From Latrodectus hesperus (Eukaryota > Arthropoda > Arachnida > Araneae > Theridiidae), in NCBI GenBank assembly GCA_037975125.1, contig CM075853.1:94840543-94904542 (forward strand): a stretch of 64,000 bases of DNA. The letters are read 5' to 3'. The notes under the pieces were generated by a model. The model saw only the letters and a program-made list of their open reading frames with translations. It had not been told where the DNA came from and did not search any database. Positions 1 to 10,163 of this stretch are shown here, piece after piece. The stretch's first letter is position 1; each line of letters starts with the position of its first letter. Position numbers and translations under genes: made by a program.

Positions 1-250
1 GGTACTGTATTTGAGAAAGAAATTTTCTTTGATATTTTGTGGATATAGATAATCTGAGATCACATTAAGTAATATTTCATTAGTTTCCTACGAAATAGTC
101 TCTCTCTCTCTCTCTTTTTGGATCAGAAAGTAACACCGCGAAGGACAAATCAAAGAAATTTCAGGTTTTTTGTTTTATTCTGCTAGTTTTCCGTTGAATT
201 TTTTTATCAACAGGAATTCGCTAAGAAGCATGGTTTATGTGTGTGTATAT

Positions 251-1370
251 AATAGGTTGGGGAAAAAGAAATCCATTATTTTTGCGTAAAATTCAAAACT
301 TAATTTAACATGTTTCGTATTCTCCAATTTGGGTCAAATGTGCATCGTTTTGTTGTGTAATTTGTTGCCATTTCAAAGGTAGTTTCATAGCGTCATTTTC
401 ATAGTCCTTATTGGATAAAAATTATAATAATTGATTTTCACAATCTTCTCTTGATCCCAGTTTCTGATCACCCAGGAAATTTTGCAATGCTGGAAAACAG
501 TAATAATTGCTTTGTGCCAAGGTCTGGACTATATGGTGGATCAATTCAAACTTCCCAACCAAGCTTCTAGAGTTTCTGGCGAGTCACTACATGCGTGTGA
601 GGCCTGGCATTGTCCTAATGGAAGGTAGTGATTTCAATTTAGTATTTGGCCATTTTCATTATAAATTCTTCCTTTCCAGTACCATCAAATACACAGTAGA
701 ATCTTTTTGGCTGTTACTCTTAATTTGGCCACCATTTGAGCTGCTTCACCGCGCTTTAACCACGAGCGTTTTCGCACAATATATACTGTCGTATGTGACC
801 CATTTATCATCCCCAGTCATCATCCGTTAAAAAATAGGTCGATTTCATTCAGTTTGGCCAAGGCTTCGTAGATAGAAATTTGATCCATCATGTTTTTGGT
901 GTTAATTGGTGAAGCACACAAATATCGAGCTTCTTTTTGAATCTAACTTTGTGCAAATAGTTCAAAACTGTTTTATGGTCGATCTTTAGTTCCTGAGCGA
1001 TGCTACGACTACTAACAGGTCGGTCAACTTCGATTATTTCAGTGATTTTATCGACATTTTCGACTACTGGCTTGCCTGTGCGAAGTGCATTTTTAACAAC
1101 AAAAATGCTTAACGGAATGGATGAAACCAAAATTGCACGTAATTAGCTGTTACAGTATCGTCACCATAAACACCATTCACAATTTCAGCCCCCTGGCGTG
1201 CATTTTCGCCTTTACCAAAGAAAAACTGTAAAATATACCGAATTTTCTCATAGAGTATTCGCCATACATGCAGATACGAGGAGGAATTTTCTGAGTTTCA
1301 GCAACTTCAACCAACAGCGAACAAACCACATTGTATCTTTCTTTGCTAAATTGCATTTCCAATGCAAGGT
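251..1370 (-). mobile_element. Degenerate mariner-type DNA transposon
   Basis: The left end starts at position 251 with a mariner-like terminal motif (aataggttggggaaaaagaa) preceded by TA-rich sequence. Inside is a minus-strand transposase relic of about 1.05 kb, the usual mariner length. The matching right-hand terminal repeat should lie beyond about 1360 but could not be recognised, so the right boundary is approximate. Confidence 0.8.
305..1356 (-). pseudogene. Mariner transposase pseudogene
   Basis: Read on the minus strand, this begins MQFSKERYNVV and continues through broken frames to a TAA at 305-307. Recognisable blocks are GKPVVENVDKITEIIEVDRP, SSRSIAQELKIDHKTVLNYL (the helix-turn-helix region, intact between 888 and 1130), DQISIYEALAKLNEID, a TGDDKWVTY block holding the first catalytic Asp, DNARPHTHVVTRQKL with the second, and PPYSPDL with the third position of the DD34D triad. 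These match the transposase family fused in primate SETMAR and common in arthropods. Frameshifts, in-frame stops and a deletion between the first and second Asp blocks make it inactive. Confidence 0.85.
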
Positions 1371-3020
1371 AGACATTCTTCACTATATTAATTTTACAGA
1401 TCAGGAAAGATGTAATTATGTAGAAATGTGGGTTTTTCACAATGCATTTAGTTTATCTGACAGAAAGTGATATTGATACGTACCAAGAGTGTTGCTGACT
1501 TATAATAGTAATGTATTCTAGGTTGGATATTTGATTGAATCTAGTATATGAAGTGTTCATTCACATGAAAATAATAAAAGAGATACATTAAGTATTTCAT
1601 GACCATTGAGTACCTCAGTTAGGCAAGGAAACATTTGGTGAAGACTTAGCCAATTTAGGGTCTAAACGAGAATTTTGTGATGATAAAATTATTTGCCAAA
1701 ACAGTAACACATAAATTCATTTTCAAGTATTGTTTTGATAAAAGTTATTTATGTGTACAATAGTGTGTTGATTTATAAGTATATATTCTCTAAGTACACT
1801 TATTAAATTAAAGAGAGCTTTTTTATTTTCTAATTTGTGTGTCCATTAGAATGCATTCGATATGGTTGTAAAAGAACAATGCACAGAAAACTTATATATA
1901 ATATGATACGTTCTTCATCATATTTTTGTATACTTTGTTTTATTTTCTTTTCATCATACGTATAAACTTTCCTAATCATTAAGATTCAAATGATTTCGTG
2001 TAATAAAGGAAAATAAATTATGATTTTGCAGTATAAAAGTTTATTTTTTGTCTTAGGCTCAAACTTAAGATGATCACAATCTTGTTTTCACAATTTTTAT
2101 CAATATTTACGCATATCTTGGAATGATAAAATTAACTGTTATTGTGTGTGTTCTTCCAAAATCCTATATATGTAGGTTGTTTCAGTCTTATTACTTAATA
2201 TTGTTTTAAAGATGTAATATTGATTATTAATTCTCATATTGTTCATCACCTTTAAAAGCTGATAATGAATAAAATAGATTTTCATAAAATGAGAAGCACT
2301 TTCATTGTAGGTATCTCAATGATAGGTTATAATTATATATTTGCAAACTCAAAATCTCAATTTACTTTTGCCAGACGCATTCGCTTAAGAACATAAAAAA
2401 TCGTTATATTATGGCATGAACATAGCCAAATTCAGCCAATATCTTACCTGAACTTAATGGATAATATAAACTGAATATTTGTCGATTATATAATGCCAAT
2501 ATAAATCCCTATTAAACATCCCCATCGAAATGTCTTTTTGGGAGAATTTTTTAGATAGTGAGACAAGAAAGGAAACGCGGAAAACAGTATTCGTGATCAT
2601 AGTCGGTGTTATTAAAGTTTGATAGCATGACAACTTACAATTGCAGTTACTTGCTAGAATTAATTAAATGTGCCTGCACAAAAGCAGAAATGTTGCATTA
2701 ATCGTTAAAATCGAAATACTAAAATCAAATGGCTAATATCAAAATCCAGTTCCTTATTTGTTTTATATTTTTCATCATGCTTTTACACTTTTCTAATCAT
2801 TAAGATTAAAATGATCAAGTTCCAAAACGGGGAATTCAAAATTCATATAGGGGTTTTGGTTTCACATATCCATCCTTTTCTACCAAGTTATTAGATTGTT
2901 ATGGTACGTTGCGAACTACTTATTTTTGTTGACTAAAGATTAAACATAGCATCGTTATTTTGAACCATGGTAACATATTAAGGTTATTAATATAGCTTAT
3001 CCTACTCTCCACTTCACATT
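1371..3020. other. AT-rich noncoding stretch, nothing recognised
   Basis: I see no splice-compatible coding segment, transposase motif or tRNA-like sequence here. The last DUOXA exon could lie in this stretch or further left, but no minus-strand acceptor followed by a convincing tail and stop stood out. Confidence 0.5.
3007..3020. repeat. Target-site duplication, left copy (SINE A at 3021-3301)
   Basis: The 14-mer ctccacttcacatt recurs exactly at 3302-3315 on the other side of the SINE. Confidence 0.9.
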
Positions 3021-3301
3021 GTTGTTGTTGTTGTCGTGTACCAACTAGGCTGGCAATATGGGGAGCGCTGCTCCACTTTTCCAACTGAACAATATTAGGT
3101 GTGGAGTCCGACTTCCTCAGTACACACATGCCATAGGTACCCGTTTATAGGGTAGGCAACCATTCACAACCTATTCATACAAGGAAAGGACAAAGACAGG
3201 ATATATATAGAGAGAAAGTATATCCATGCCCGAACCGGGATTCGAACCCAGGACCAACTTATCCGCAGTCAGACACGCTGACCACTAGACAAGTTGGGCG
3301 G
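3021..3301 (-). mobile_element. tRNA-derived SINE, family A, with intact target-site duplication
   Basis: On the minus strand the element starts GCCGCCCAACTTG, has an A-box-like segment (TAGTGGTCAGCGTG), a B box (GGTTCGAATCCCG) and a tRNA 3'-stem-like GTTCGGGCA. The body then includes TACCCTATAAACGGG, and the element ends in a (CAA)n-type tail. Exact 14-bp copies of ctccacttcacatt flank it at 3007-3020 and 3302-3315, showing retrotransposition. It is the same family as 6792-7108, in opposite orientation. Confidence 0.9.
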
Positions 3302-3315
3302 CTCCACTTCACATT
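3302..3315. repeat. Target-site duplication, right copy (SINE A at 3021-3301)
   Basis: Exact copy of the 14-mer at 3007-3020. Confidence 0.9.
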
Positions 3316-3559
3316 AATGGAAACATTAGACTCTGCGGAAATTAAGTTTGCATAGAGGTCCTTTCAGCATAATGATCTCCATCTGGGTCAGATGCCAACC
3401 AGGATGAAGCAGATCAGAAGACTTTGTTACGGTAGTTTATGAAGTTTTTGTTTGAATCTATAATGCATTTGAATGATAAGCACAGTTGATTTTTTAGTGT
3501 AGTTTCATTCAAATGTGAAGTGTAGCTGTACGTCACAAAGATATTTGTCACTTTATTTC

Positions 3560-3625
3560 CGAATTGGCAACCGAATGGTTAGCGCTCTGGAGCCTTATGT
3601 CAACAGTATGTGGATTAATGCCTAT
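3560..3625 (+). mobile_element. Head fragment of tRNA-derived SINE, family B
   Basis: The segment gcaaccgaatggttagcgct resembles the promoter head of the intact family B copy at 32477 (ctgccgaatggttagcac), followed by a recognisable caacagt. The rest of the element is missing or unrecognisable. Confidence 0.55.
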
Positions 3626-3811
3626 TTCTGATAACCTTGTAATTGAAAGATTAGGGCTTTAATTTTTAATATAATAGTTTGCGTGCTCTTTTCCTGTTTT
3701 GTCGTGAGGGCTTATAGTGTGTTTCAAAATTTATTGTAAAATATAGATCTTCGTTGAATTAACTTGAGTTAACGCAATATTGACAATAAAGGGATAAATT
3801 CAATGAATAAA

Positions 3812-3992
3812 TTGGCCGAGCTGTCAGTGAGGGATTAGATTTCTGATCCTCGGTTCAACAGTTTATAGGTTCCATTCTTAGCTCGGCGACAGTTGTTTGT
3901 AGTGGTTTGGAACAGTTCTGAACAGTAAGTCAAAGTCTAATTAGCCTTCATGAGTTATAAAATAATGACTGTTGAGCTATAAACAAATCAAA
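3812..3992 (+). mobile_element. tRNA-derived SINE, family B, diverged copy
   Basis: It starts ttggccgagctgtcagtgag and shares with the intact copy at 32477-32650 the blocks gttcaacagtt, gtttgtagtggtt, a segment like gtctaatagccctc (here gtctaattagccttc), gaccgttgagc (here gactgttgagc) and the tail acaaatcaaac. The internal promoter boxes are diverged. Confidence 0.75.
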
Positions 3993-4239
3993 CTTTTGTG
4001 TAAGATTAAGTCAGAAGTTTGCGATATAATTTAGGTTGGTATATCTGAACCGAAGCCAAGAAACAGAGACAAGTGTTTCGTAATTTTGAATTACGGTCAA
4101 GTGAAGAGATAAATACCAGATCTAAGTCGTTCCTCCCATGTCACGACGTATCAACCGATGGAGATTAGAAAATAAGGAACTTTTATTTTGCGAAGGTTGC
4201 TTTACTTACATAACGGTATATGTGAATCCTGAATTCTAC

Positions 4240-4625
4240 TTAAAGTTAACGGGGTAAGAATTTTCTCCCATCACCAAGCGCCCCGTAATTTTGAACCATG
4301 TTCAGATGACGAGGTCGCACTTGAGAGGGCATCCTTTTCTTTACATTCAAGTTACAACAGCAGAAAGAATTTAGAGGTTACAGATTAATATGAACACGTC
4401 CTCAATCCACAGAAGGAAAGTGTGGTCACCTTCTCAATCACTGCCCACCCAAATGATGCTTCTCTTTGTTGATATTAACGGAAAGCGAAGTGAAACTGCT
4501 AAGCCACATTTTATAAGATTTTAAAAAATGACGATCTTCGGCCAGGTCAATTATCGAACCCGGTACTTTTAAAATTCGAGAATAATGATTTTCCATACCA
4601 GGAGAATACGACTCTGCTACTTAAA
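4240..4625 (-). mobile_element. SINE-like repeat, family C, nearly full copy
   Basis: The minus strand matches the repeat at 30085-30535 over several hundred bases. Shared blocks include GAAGCATCATTTG, GGGCAGTG, GGTGAC, GGACGTGT, GACCTCGTCA, CATGGTTCAAAATTACG, TTGGTGATGGG and CCCGTTAAC. Near its head is a B-box-like GGGTTCGATAA with CCTGGCC after it, suggesting a tRNA-derived promoter. No clear target-site duplication was found. Confidence 0.7.
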
Positions 4626-4633
4626 CTTAACAC

Positions 4634-4635
<2 letters not shown>

Positions 4636-4726
<91 letters not shown>
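4636..4726. repeat. (TA)n microsatellite
   Basis: An uninterrupted alternating TA tract of about 90 bases directly follows the family C repeat. Confidence 0.97.
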
Positions 4727-4728
<2 letters not shown>

Positions 4729-5124
4729 TTCAAATGAATCTAAAATATCAACAGGAATTGAGCTTAAACATTGTTTTCCACATCAAGGATGTGACATTAG
4801 ACGGAACTTGTAGTTCTTGTAATCTAGTTGGTAACTGAATGATTATTATTCTTGTTGAAAGTCAACAATTCTCGGGTTTGTTTCAAATCTCGGGATGTGT
4901 TGTTTCTAAGGACAGAGTCTAGTTTAAATTGTTGGTTTCGTTGGAATTAGCTTTAAAGCGAGAAAAATCCCTGAAGCCAATGAGTTAAAAATTTTCAGAA
5001 CATTATTATTGGTTGGATTAGGCATTAAACCTGTTACTTTACGGACACGAGAGAGACGCTACTTTCTCACAATCGTCTTTTTGGTTTCAAATATTTGCGA
5101 TTTATCACCTTTCGCGATACTCAC

Positions 5125-5295
5125 TTGTTGTAAGCCTGTTCTTTCTGGGCGAACTTGCCGAAATTGCGAAGGCTGACCGCTCTCTTGCCGTCGATGATGG
5201 TGCTATACTTCTCGTCCTCCTGTTCGAATCCCCCATTTTCGAATCCTTCCTTCTTCACTGGTGGAGGTTGTGGCTTCGATACCGATGTAATGTAC
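5125..5295 (-). CDS. DUOXA: DUOXA, exon encoding the cytoplasmic C-terminal tail (incomplete)
   Basis: This 171-nt exon is open throughout in the frame set by the previous exon. It encodes a hydrophilic tail beginning YITSVSKPQPPPVKKEG, followed by an acidic segment (EQEDEKYSTIIDGK) and RAVSLRNFGKFAQKEQAYN. Its base composition is clearly richer in GC than the surrounding intron, as for a real exon. The acceptor (ctgtttttatag) and donor (gtgagt) are canonical on the minus strand. The donor interrupts an AA- codon, so at least one further exon with the stop codon must lie below 5125 or beyond the window's left edge; I could not identify it. DUOXA tails vary between species, so the assignment rests on frame continuity with the two upstream exons. 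Confidence 0.8.
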
Positions 5296-5689
5296 CTATA
5301 AAAACAGAAATCAAATAGTAATTTGTAAGTGAAAAATATCTGAAATAACCGCGTTTAAATATTATTGTAAATAATTTTGGACTTTTAATAGCCTATAAAA
5401 TTTATTCAAAATTGATACCACATTAATATATTACACTTTTTTGAATATTCATTTAGATTGTTATTTAAAAAAAGCTGAAATCATATTAGAGTCAGAAAGC
5501 ATTCACAAGCCTGGTTTATGGGAGATAAAAATCATGTATACATACTGAATATGTCAAAGAATGCTTACTTTAAAAATAGTTAGGAATTGGGTTTTCTTAC
5601 TAATCAACATAATTTAAGTTTAATAAATTGTTGTTGAAAATGAAGATGTATTAAAAATTTTTTATATGAACTTATAACTTTTTGCCACA

Positions 5690-5905
5690 GTCAAAAGAGT
5701 AATTAATAAATTTTATAAAAAACAGCCTTTCCAAATTCTATGTGAGCTATCGTCCACATGCGCTATGAAGATTACATCGTGAAAGCCTCATGTATGAAAG
5801 TAAAAATATTTTGAGTGTCCTCTTCTCTGAATTTAAGCACTCATCACAGATGCCACATTTCATTTGGAATCAGGACTCGTCAAAAAAGAGCATGTGACAC
5901 TTATT
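5690..5905 (-). pseudogene. Possible DNA-transposase fragment
   Basis: On the minus strand a short block reads LFFDES before a stop, resembling the SDES motif around the first catalytic Asp of Tc1/mariner-type transposases. Later, in another frame, EDTQNIFTFIHEAFT and MWTIAH resemble the downstream region of such proteins. The frames are broken and similarity is weak, so this is a tentative call. Confidence 0.3.
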
Positions 5906-6779
5906 GTGTTGCGTCTATTCTTCCTTTTTAGTAACTTTGGAAAATGAAAGAAATACAAGCTATTGATCCAAAATGCTGATTATTTGGTTAGGTTACTCTG
6001 ATAGTTTTCTGGCTGTTTGTATTTGCCGATTAAAACCGTAAAACTTTAATTTGAATCAAGTGTGACGACGTTTATGCTTGATACGATATCTTATATTTTT
6101 ATGAATGGAGAGATATTGTATTCCATGGAAGTTTTAACTTGTATAAGCCCTTTCAGTAAGACGGAGTTTTGTTGAACTAGCTATTAAACCTGCTGTGCTT
6201 CAGGTAACGCTCAGGACGAGAAATCACAATCAGTGAGATTTCTAAGTCCTTCATAAGGCTACTTCATGCAAATAGCTCACACTGATTAAGATTATTGCCT
6301 ATAGTTTTGGCTTGAAAACCCTCACATACACATCCTCATAAAAAGCATCATATACATTCCTCATAGTACCATATCATAAAGTGTGATTTACTACTTTACA
6401 CGATATTTTTCCACCTTAGTTCAGTTAGGCTAGTCTTTGTACCATTGCAAATGTCTCTAGGTATTGTTGCGTATGAATAATGGCTTATTGGAATTAGCTA
6501 GATTATGAAAGTTAAACAAATGTAGGTAGATATTCTTGTCAATGACATCGAAATCCGTTGCATTCTCATAACAGAGATATCTAGGTGTTTGTTTCGTAGC
6601 ACACGCTTCACAATCAGCAACATTTCTGAGCACATAAGAGCGATAATTTGGTTGCAATTCCAGATGATTATGACAAGTTTAATTAGTGGAACATGATAAA
6701 ATTACTTGCTGTCATCCGTTTCAAATGAGAATTAAATTTTTTCCGTTAACTAATAATTACGCCTCTATAATACATCTTT

Positions 6780-6791
6780 AAGATTAGTTAA
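6780..6791. repeat. Target-site duplication, left copy (SINE A at 6792-7108)
   Basis: The 12-mer aagattagttaa is repeated exactly at 7109-7120. Confidence 0.85.
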
Positions 6792-7108
6792 AAGCCGCCC
6801 AACTTCTCTAGTGGTCAGCGTGCCTGACTGCGGATAAGGAGGTCCTGGGTTCGAATCCCGGTTCGGGCATGGATGTACTTTTTTTCTCTCTCTATCTATC
6901 CTATCTTTGTCCTTTCCTTGTATGAATGAGGTGTGAATGGTTGCCTACCCTATAAACGGGTACCTATGGCATGTGTGTTGAGAAAAGTCGTATTTTCACC
7001 TTCATGGTGCTCTGATTAAAACGAAAGACGCTCCCAATTGACTTAAATTCGCATAGCCAAGGCATAGCGAGCTTGGCTTGTCCAAGTGACATTAGTAACA
7101 ACAACAAC
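6792..7108 (+). mobile_element. tRNA-derived SINE, family A, with intact target-site duplication
   Basis: It begins with gccgcccaacttctctag and has a gtggtcagcgtg A-box-like block and the B box ggttcgaatcccg followed by gttcgggca. The body contains tgaatggttgcctacccta and the tail is (aac)n. The head folds plausibly as a decayed tRNA but lacks clean stems, so this is a SINE and not a tRNA gene. A 12-bp duplication flanks it. Confidence 0.9.
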
Positions 7109-7120
7109 AAGATTAGTTAA
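7109..7120. repeat. Target-site duplication, right copy (SINE A at 6792-7108)
   Basis: Exact copy of 6780-6791. Most of it also forms one arm of the perfect hairpin at 7111-7141. Confidence 0.85.
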
Positions 7121-7141
7121 GAAAAATTTTCTTAACTAATC
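7111..7141. repeat. Perfect inverted repeat, 15-bp arms, 1-nt spacer
   Basis: gattagttaagaaaa is followed after one base by its exact reverse complement ttttcttaactaatc. The left arm overlaps the SINE target-site duplication. Confidence 0.9.
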
Positions 7142-7282
7142 GTAAATAAAGCTCTAAGCTTTCTTTCTTCATTCGTATAAGATGTCTGTGAAGTGCACAC
7201 ACGTCATATTGAGATTGTTTATTTGGTGAAATGGAAGGACTGACTCATATTGAAGTACGAAAATGTCATGTGATTTCTAATT

Positions 7283-7437
<155 letters not shown>

Positions 7438-9005
7438 TCAATATTGTACAATAAAATTTTAAAATTTTTATTTTTTAAACAAGATAAATATTAATATTAG
7501 AATAAATAAATATATACGCTCACACACAAGACAAATGAATACAATTAACGTTAAGATAATAAATATTCATCAAACAATCTAAAATGTCTTCAGCGTTTCG
7601 AAAAATAATAAATATCTAATATGAATTAATATATCCCTGAGCTAAGGCTTGTTGGTAATTGAAATACAAAACTAAAAGCTAAAGAAGCACAAGAACAAAT
7701 ATATTAAATAGCAACTTTTAAAATTTGTTTATTTCTTCTCTGTAATTTCTTAATTCAGTCATAAATTTTACTTATATATTTTTTAGATATTTCTCCCTCT
7801 TCATTTTCATACTTTTAGTTCTTTGGCAACTGCAGTCCTTTTGCCGATACAGTGTGGACCTCAGTTAAATAGTTTTTTCAATTCGACTCCCATCTCGGGG
7901 GTGTGAATTTTCAACGCGGCTCACGGATTTATTTCATACTATTAGTCAAATGAAGTCCTTTGTGCAAAAGTAACCATATAATGATAAAAAAAAACCAAAC
8001 TATAATCAATCTCTTAATTTTAAAAAACTTTATTTTGAGCTTAATTTCTAAGTTAAAAAAATGGCATTTCTGATGAGTATAGTTTATATATTTTTCGTTT
8101 CATTTACACTTATGTTCTGTATTTGTAAATTTTGTGTATTTTTGAACTTGTAAATGTAAAAAGGAAAATATATTTTCCCCTAACGTTAATATATTTTATA
8201 ATTTATATTTATTGTAGTTAAAGTTTAAAATTTTAGATTAAATGTTAAATACACAATGCGTATATATATGCTTAAGATACAATTTGCAAATCAATAATAC
8301 AAATAAGAAAAAAATTGCAAATTAAACGTTAAAAAAACTAATGAGCATAGAAAAACGCGTCTTCATCAGGAGGGAGATGATTAGCAATGCAAATTAGATA
8401 AACACATTTTTCTGCAATGCAGGATATAGACAAAGGTCTAAATGTCTTCGGGCAATTTACCTTATGCTTTTTAATTACTTAATCTTTGTTTTGCAATTTT
8501 TGTCTTATTTATTTTATTGATTTTCAATTACTTGGTACATATATTGATATATATTATTCTAAGTACATCTATCTTAGCTGCTTTTACACTGGTTAACTTG
8601 CCACATATATATTTGTTGTTTGTATTTTATTTTGATTTAATCAACTTTCGTACATTGTATTTTGCCTTATATTCTATCTGCTACTTCATATACATATATC
8701 TGTATGTGTGTGTAAACACACAATTCTTTACTCTACGATATACTTCTAATAATAAAAAATGATTACACATGATGTTAAAAAAGAACAATCATATATACAT
8801 ATCAACCGCAGTGTTGAATAGTGTAAATAGATTTGTGTGATTGTTATAGATTTTACAATTTTTCACTACGTAAACTATCATTAAAAATTCAGTAGAGTTG
8901 GAATCATCTTGAGAGTAAAAATAATAAATATCTTGTATATTCTCAGATAGTAACAATGAAATTTAGATTTAAGAGGAAATAGATTGCTGAAAAGAAGAAA
9001 CTCAC

Positions 9006-9108
9006 CTATGTGGCATGTCATAGTCCACCTCAAGAATAGTTGAAAACTTGTTGGGAAAAAGAAGATCGATGATGGCCACTATTCCTCCCACCACAACGCA
9101 CATCACAC
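9006..9108 (-). CDS. DUOXA: DUOXA, internal exon: last transmembrane helix and juxtamembrane segment
   Basis: This 103-nt exon continues the DUOXA frame. Together with the last base of the 41545-41756 exon it reads VMCVVVGGIVAIIDLLFPNK, completing the hydrophobic helix begun by WIVLASG, and then FSTILEVDYDMPHR. The FSTILEVDxD stretch after the last helix resembles insect mol/NIP proteins. The acceptor is cttttctgcag and the donor is gtgag, both canonical on the minus strand. The exon enters at phase 1 and leaves after two bases of an Arg codon, matching the 5125-5295 exon. It was too short to show as a stand-alone ORF and was found by reading the minus strand for splice sites. Confidence 0.85.
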
Positions 9109-9639
9109 CTGCAGAAAAGAAAAGAATGTGATAAAATTCAATACTTAAATATGCTGTACGTTTTTACAAAATCCTTACTAAAATTAAAGAAAAACTATTG
9201 TTTTGAAAACTCTTTAGTGTTAATCTCAATTATTATTTTTAAAACTCTTGTAATCCCAAGCTTATTACGCCAACTTTTCTATGATCAAGTATGAGTTGTT
9301 AGTTAATACACAGTAGCAGTCATTAACAAAGGAAAAAGATAATAAAATATTTCAATGGGATATATAAACTTTCTGCAATATATTTTCAATTTCCAGATTT
9401 TACTGGCCAATGTACCCCTAAATGTAAATAGAAACAGCCAATTTTGAATGATGAGATCAACACTTAAAATAGATTACTCCTCTCAAATGATGATAGTTTT
9501 GTTACACAATAAGCCACACATACACAATCATTTAGTTTAGATTATTACGCCATTTATTTAGGTAACACGGTTTCAGCTGCCTATTTCTACCTACTGAAAT
9601 CATTCAGTTGATCCAGCTACCACGGCAATTTTAATTACG

Positions 9640-9850
9640 GTTATTTGTTAAAGTTAATAATTCCTCCCCAAACGACCAATCCTGCACCACCGTAAAGGTG
9701 TCGTTCAGTGTTGTTCTCTTTGTGGTAACGGGTACCTGGCCCTCTATATGAAAGTCTGGCGAGAATCAGTCTGAAAGCTAAACCTGGACTCGTCGGAAAA
9801 CATCACACATGACCACTGTTGCGGTTATAATGTCTTCAATTATGAAGTTT
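9640..9850 (-). pseudogene. Tc1-like transposase fragment
   Basis: The minus strand reads CVMFSDESRFSFQTDSRQTF, then after a stop and a frame shift RAR/PGTRY-type sequence, HKENN, ERHLYGGAG and LVVWGGII. This is the segment around the first catalytic Asp (SDESRF) through the WGGI motif of Tc1-family transposases. The remainder of the gene and the terminal repeats are absent, so it is a dead fragment. Confidence 0.8.
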
Positions 9851-10163
9851 CAGAAATTAACAGGTGCAAATGTAAATGTATGAATGAGTGTCTAATAATA
9901 TTCTTAAGAAATAGTTTGTTAAATTTAATTTAAATGTTGAAATTTATAGAAGGGTATGAAAAATCTTCTGTTATGAAAAAAATATTTTAGAATTTTTACT
10001 GCTTTTACTTCATAATTCAAAGAAAATATTGAAAAAGGATATTATAATTTAGTTGAATTAAAATAAAAATTAACTTTATATTTTAAGATCATTTCTAGGA
10101 AAACAAGTATTTTTCATTAAAATTTTTAAAATTTATGTTAATATTTTCCTAATATTTTTTTCA

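Noticed and set aside
6798..6870. tRNA gene
   Set aside because: A and B boxes are present, but the stems are imperfect, and a (aac)n tail, a body and a target-site duplication show it is a SINE.
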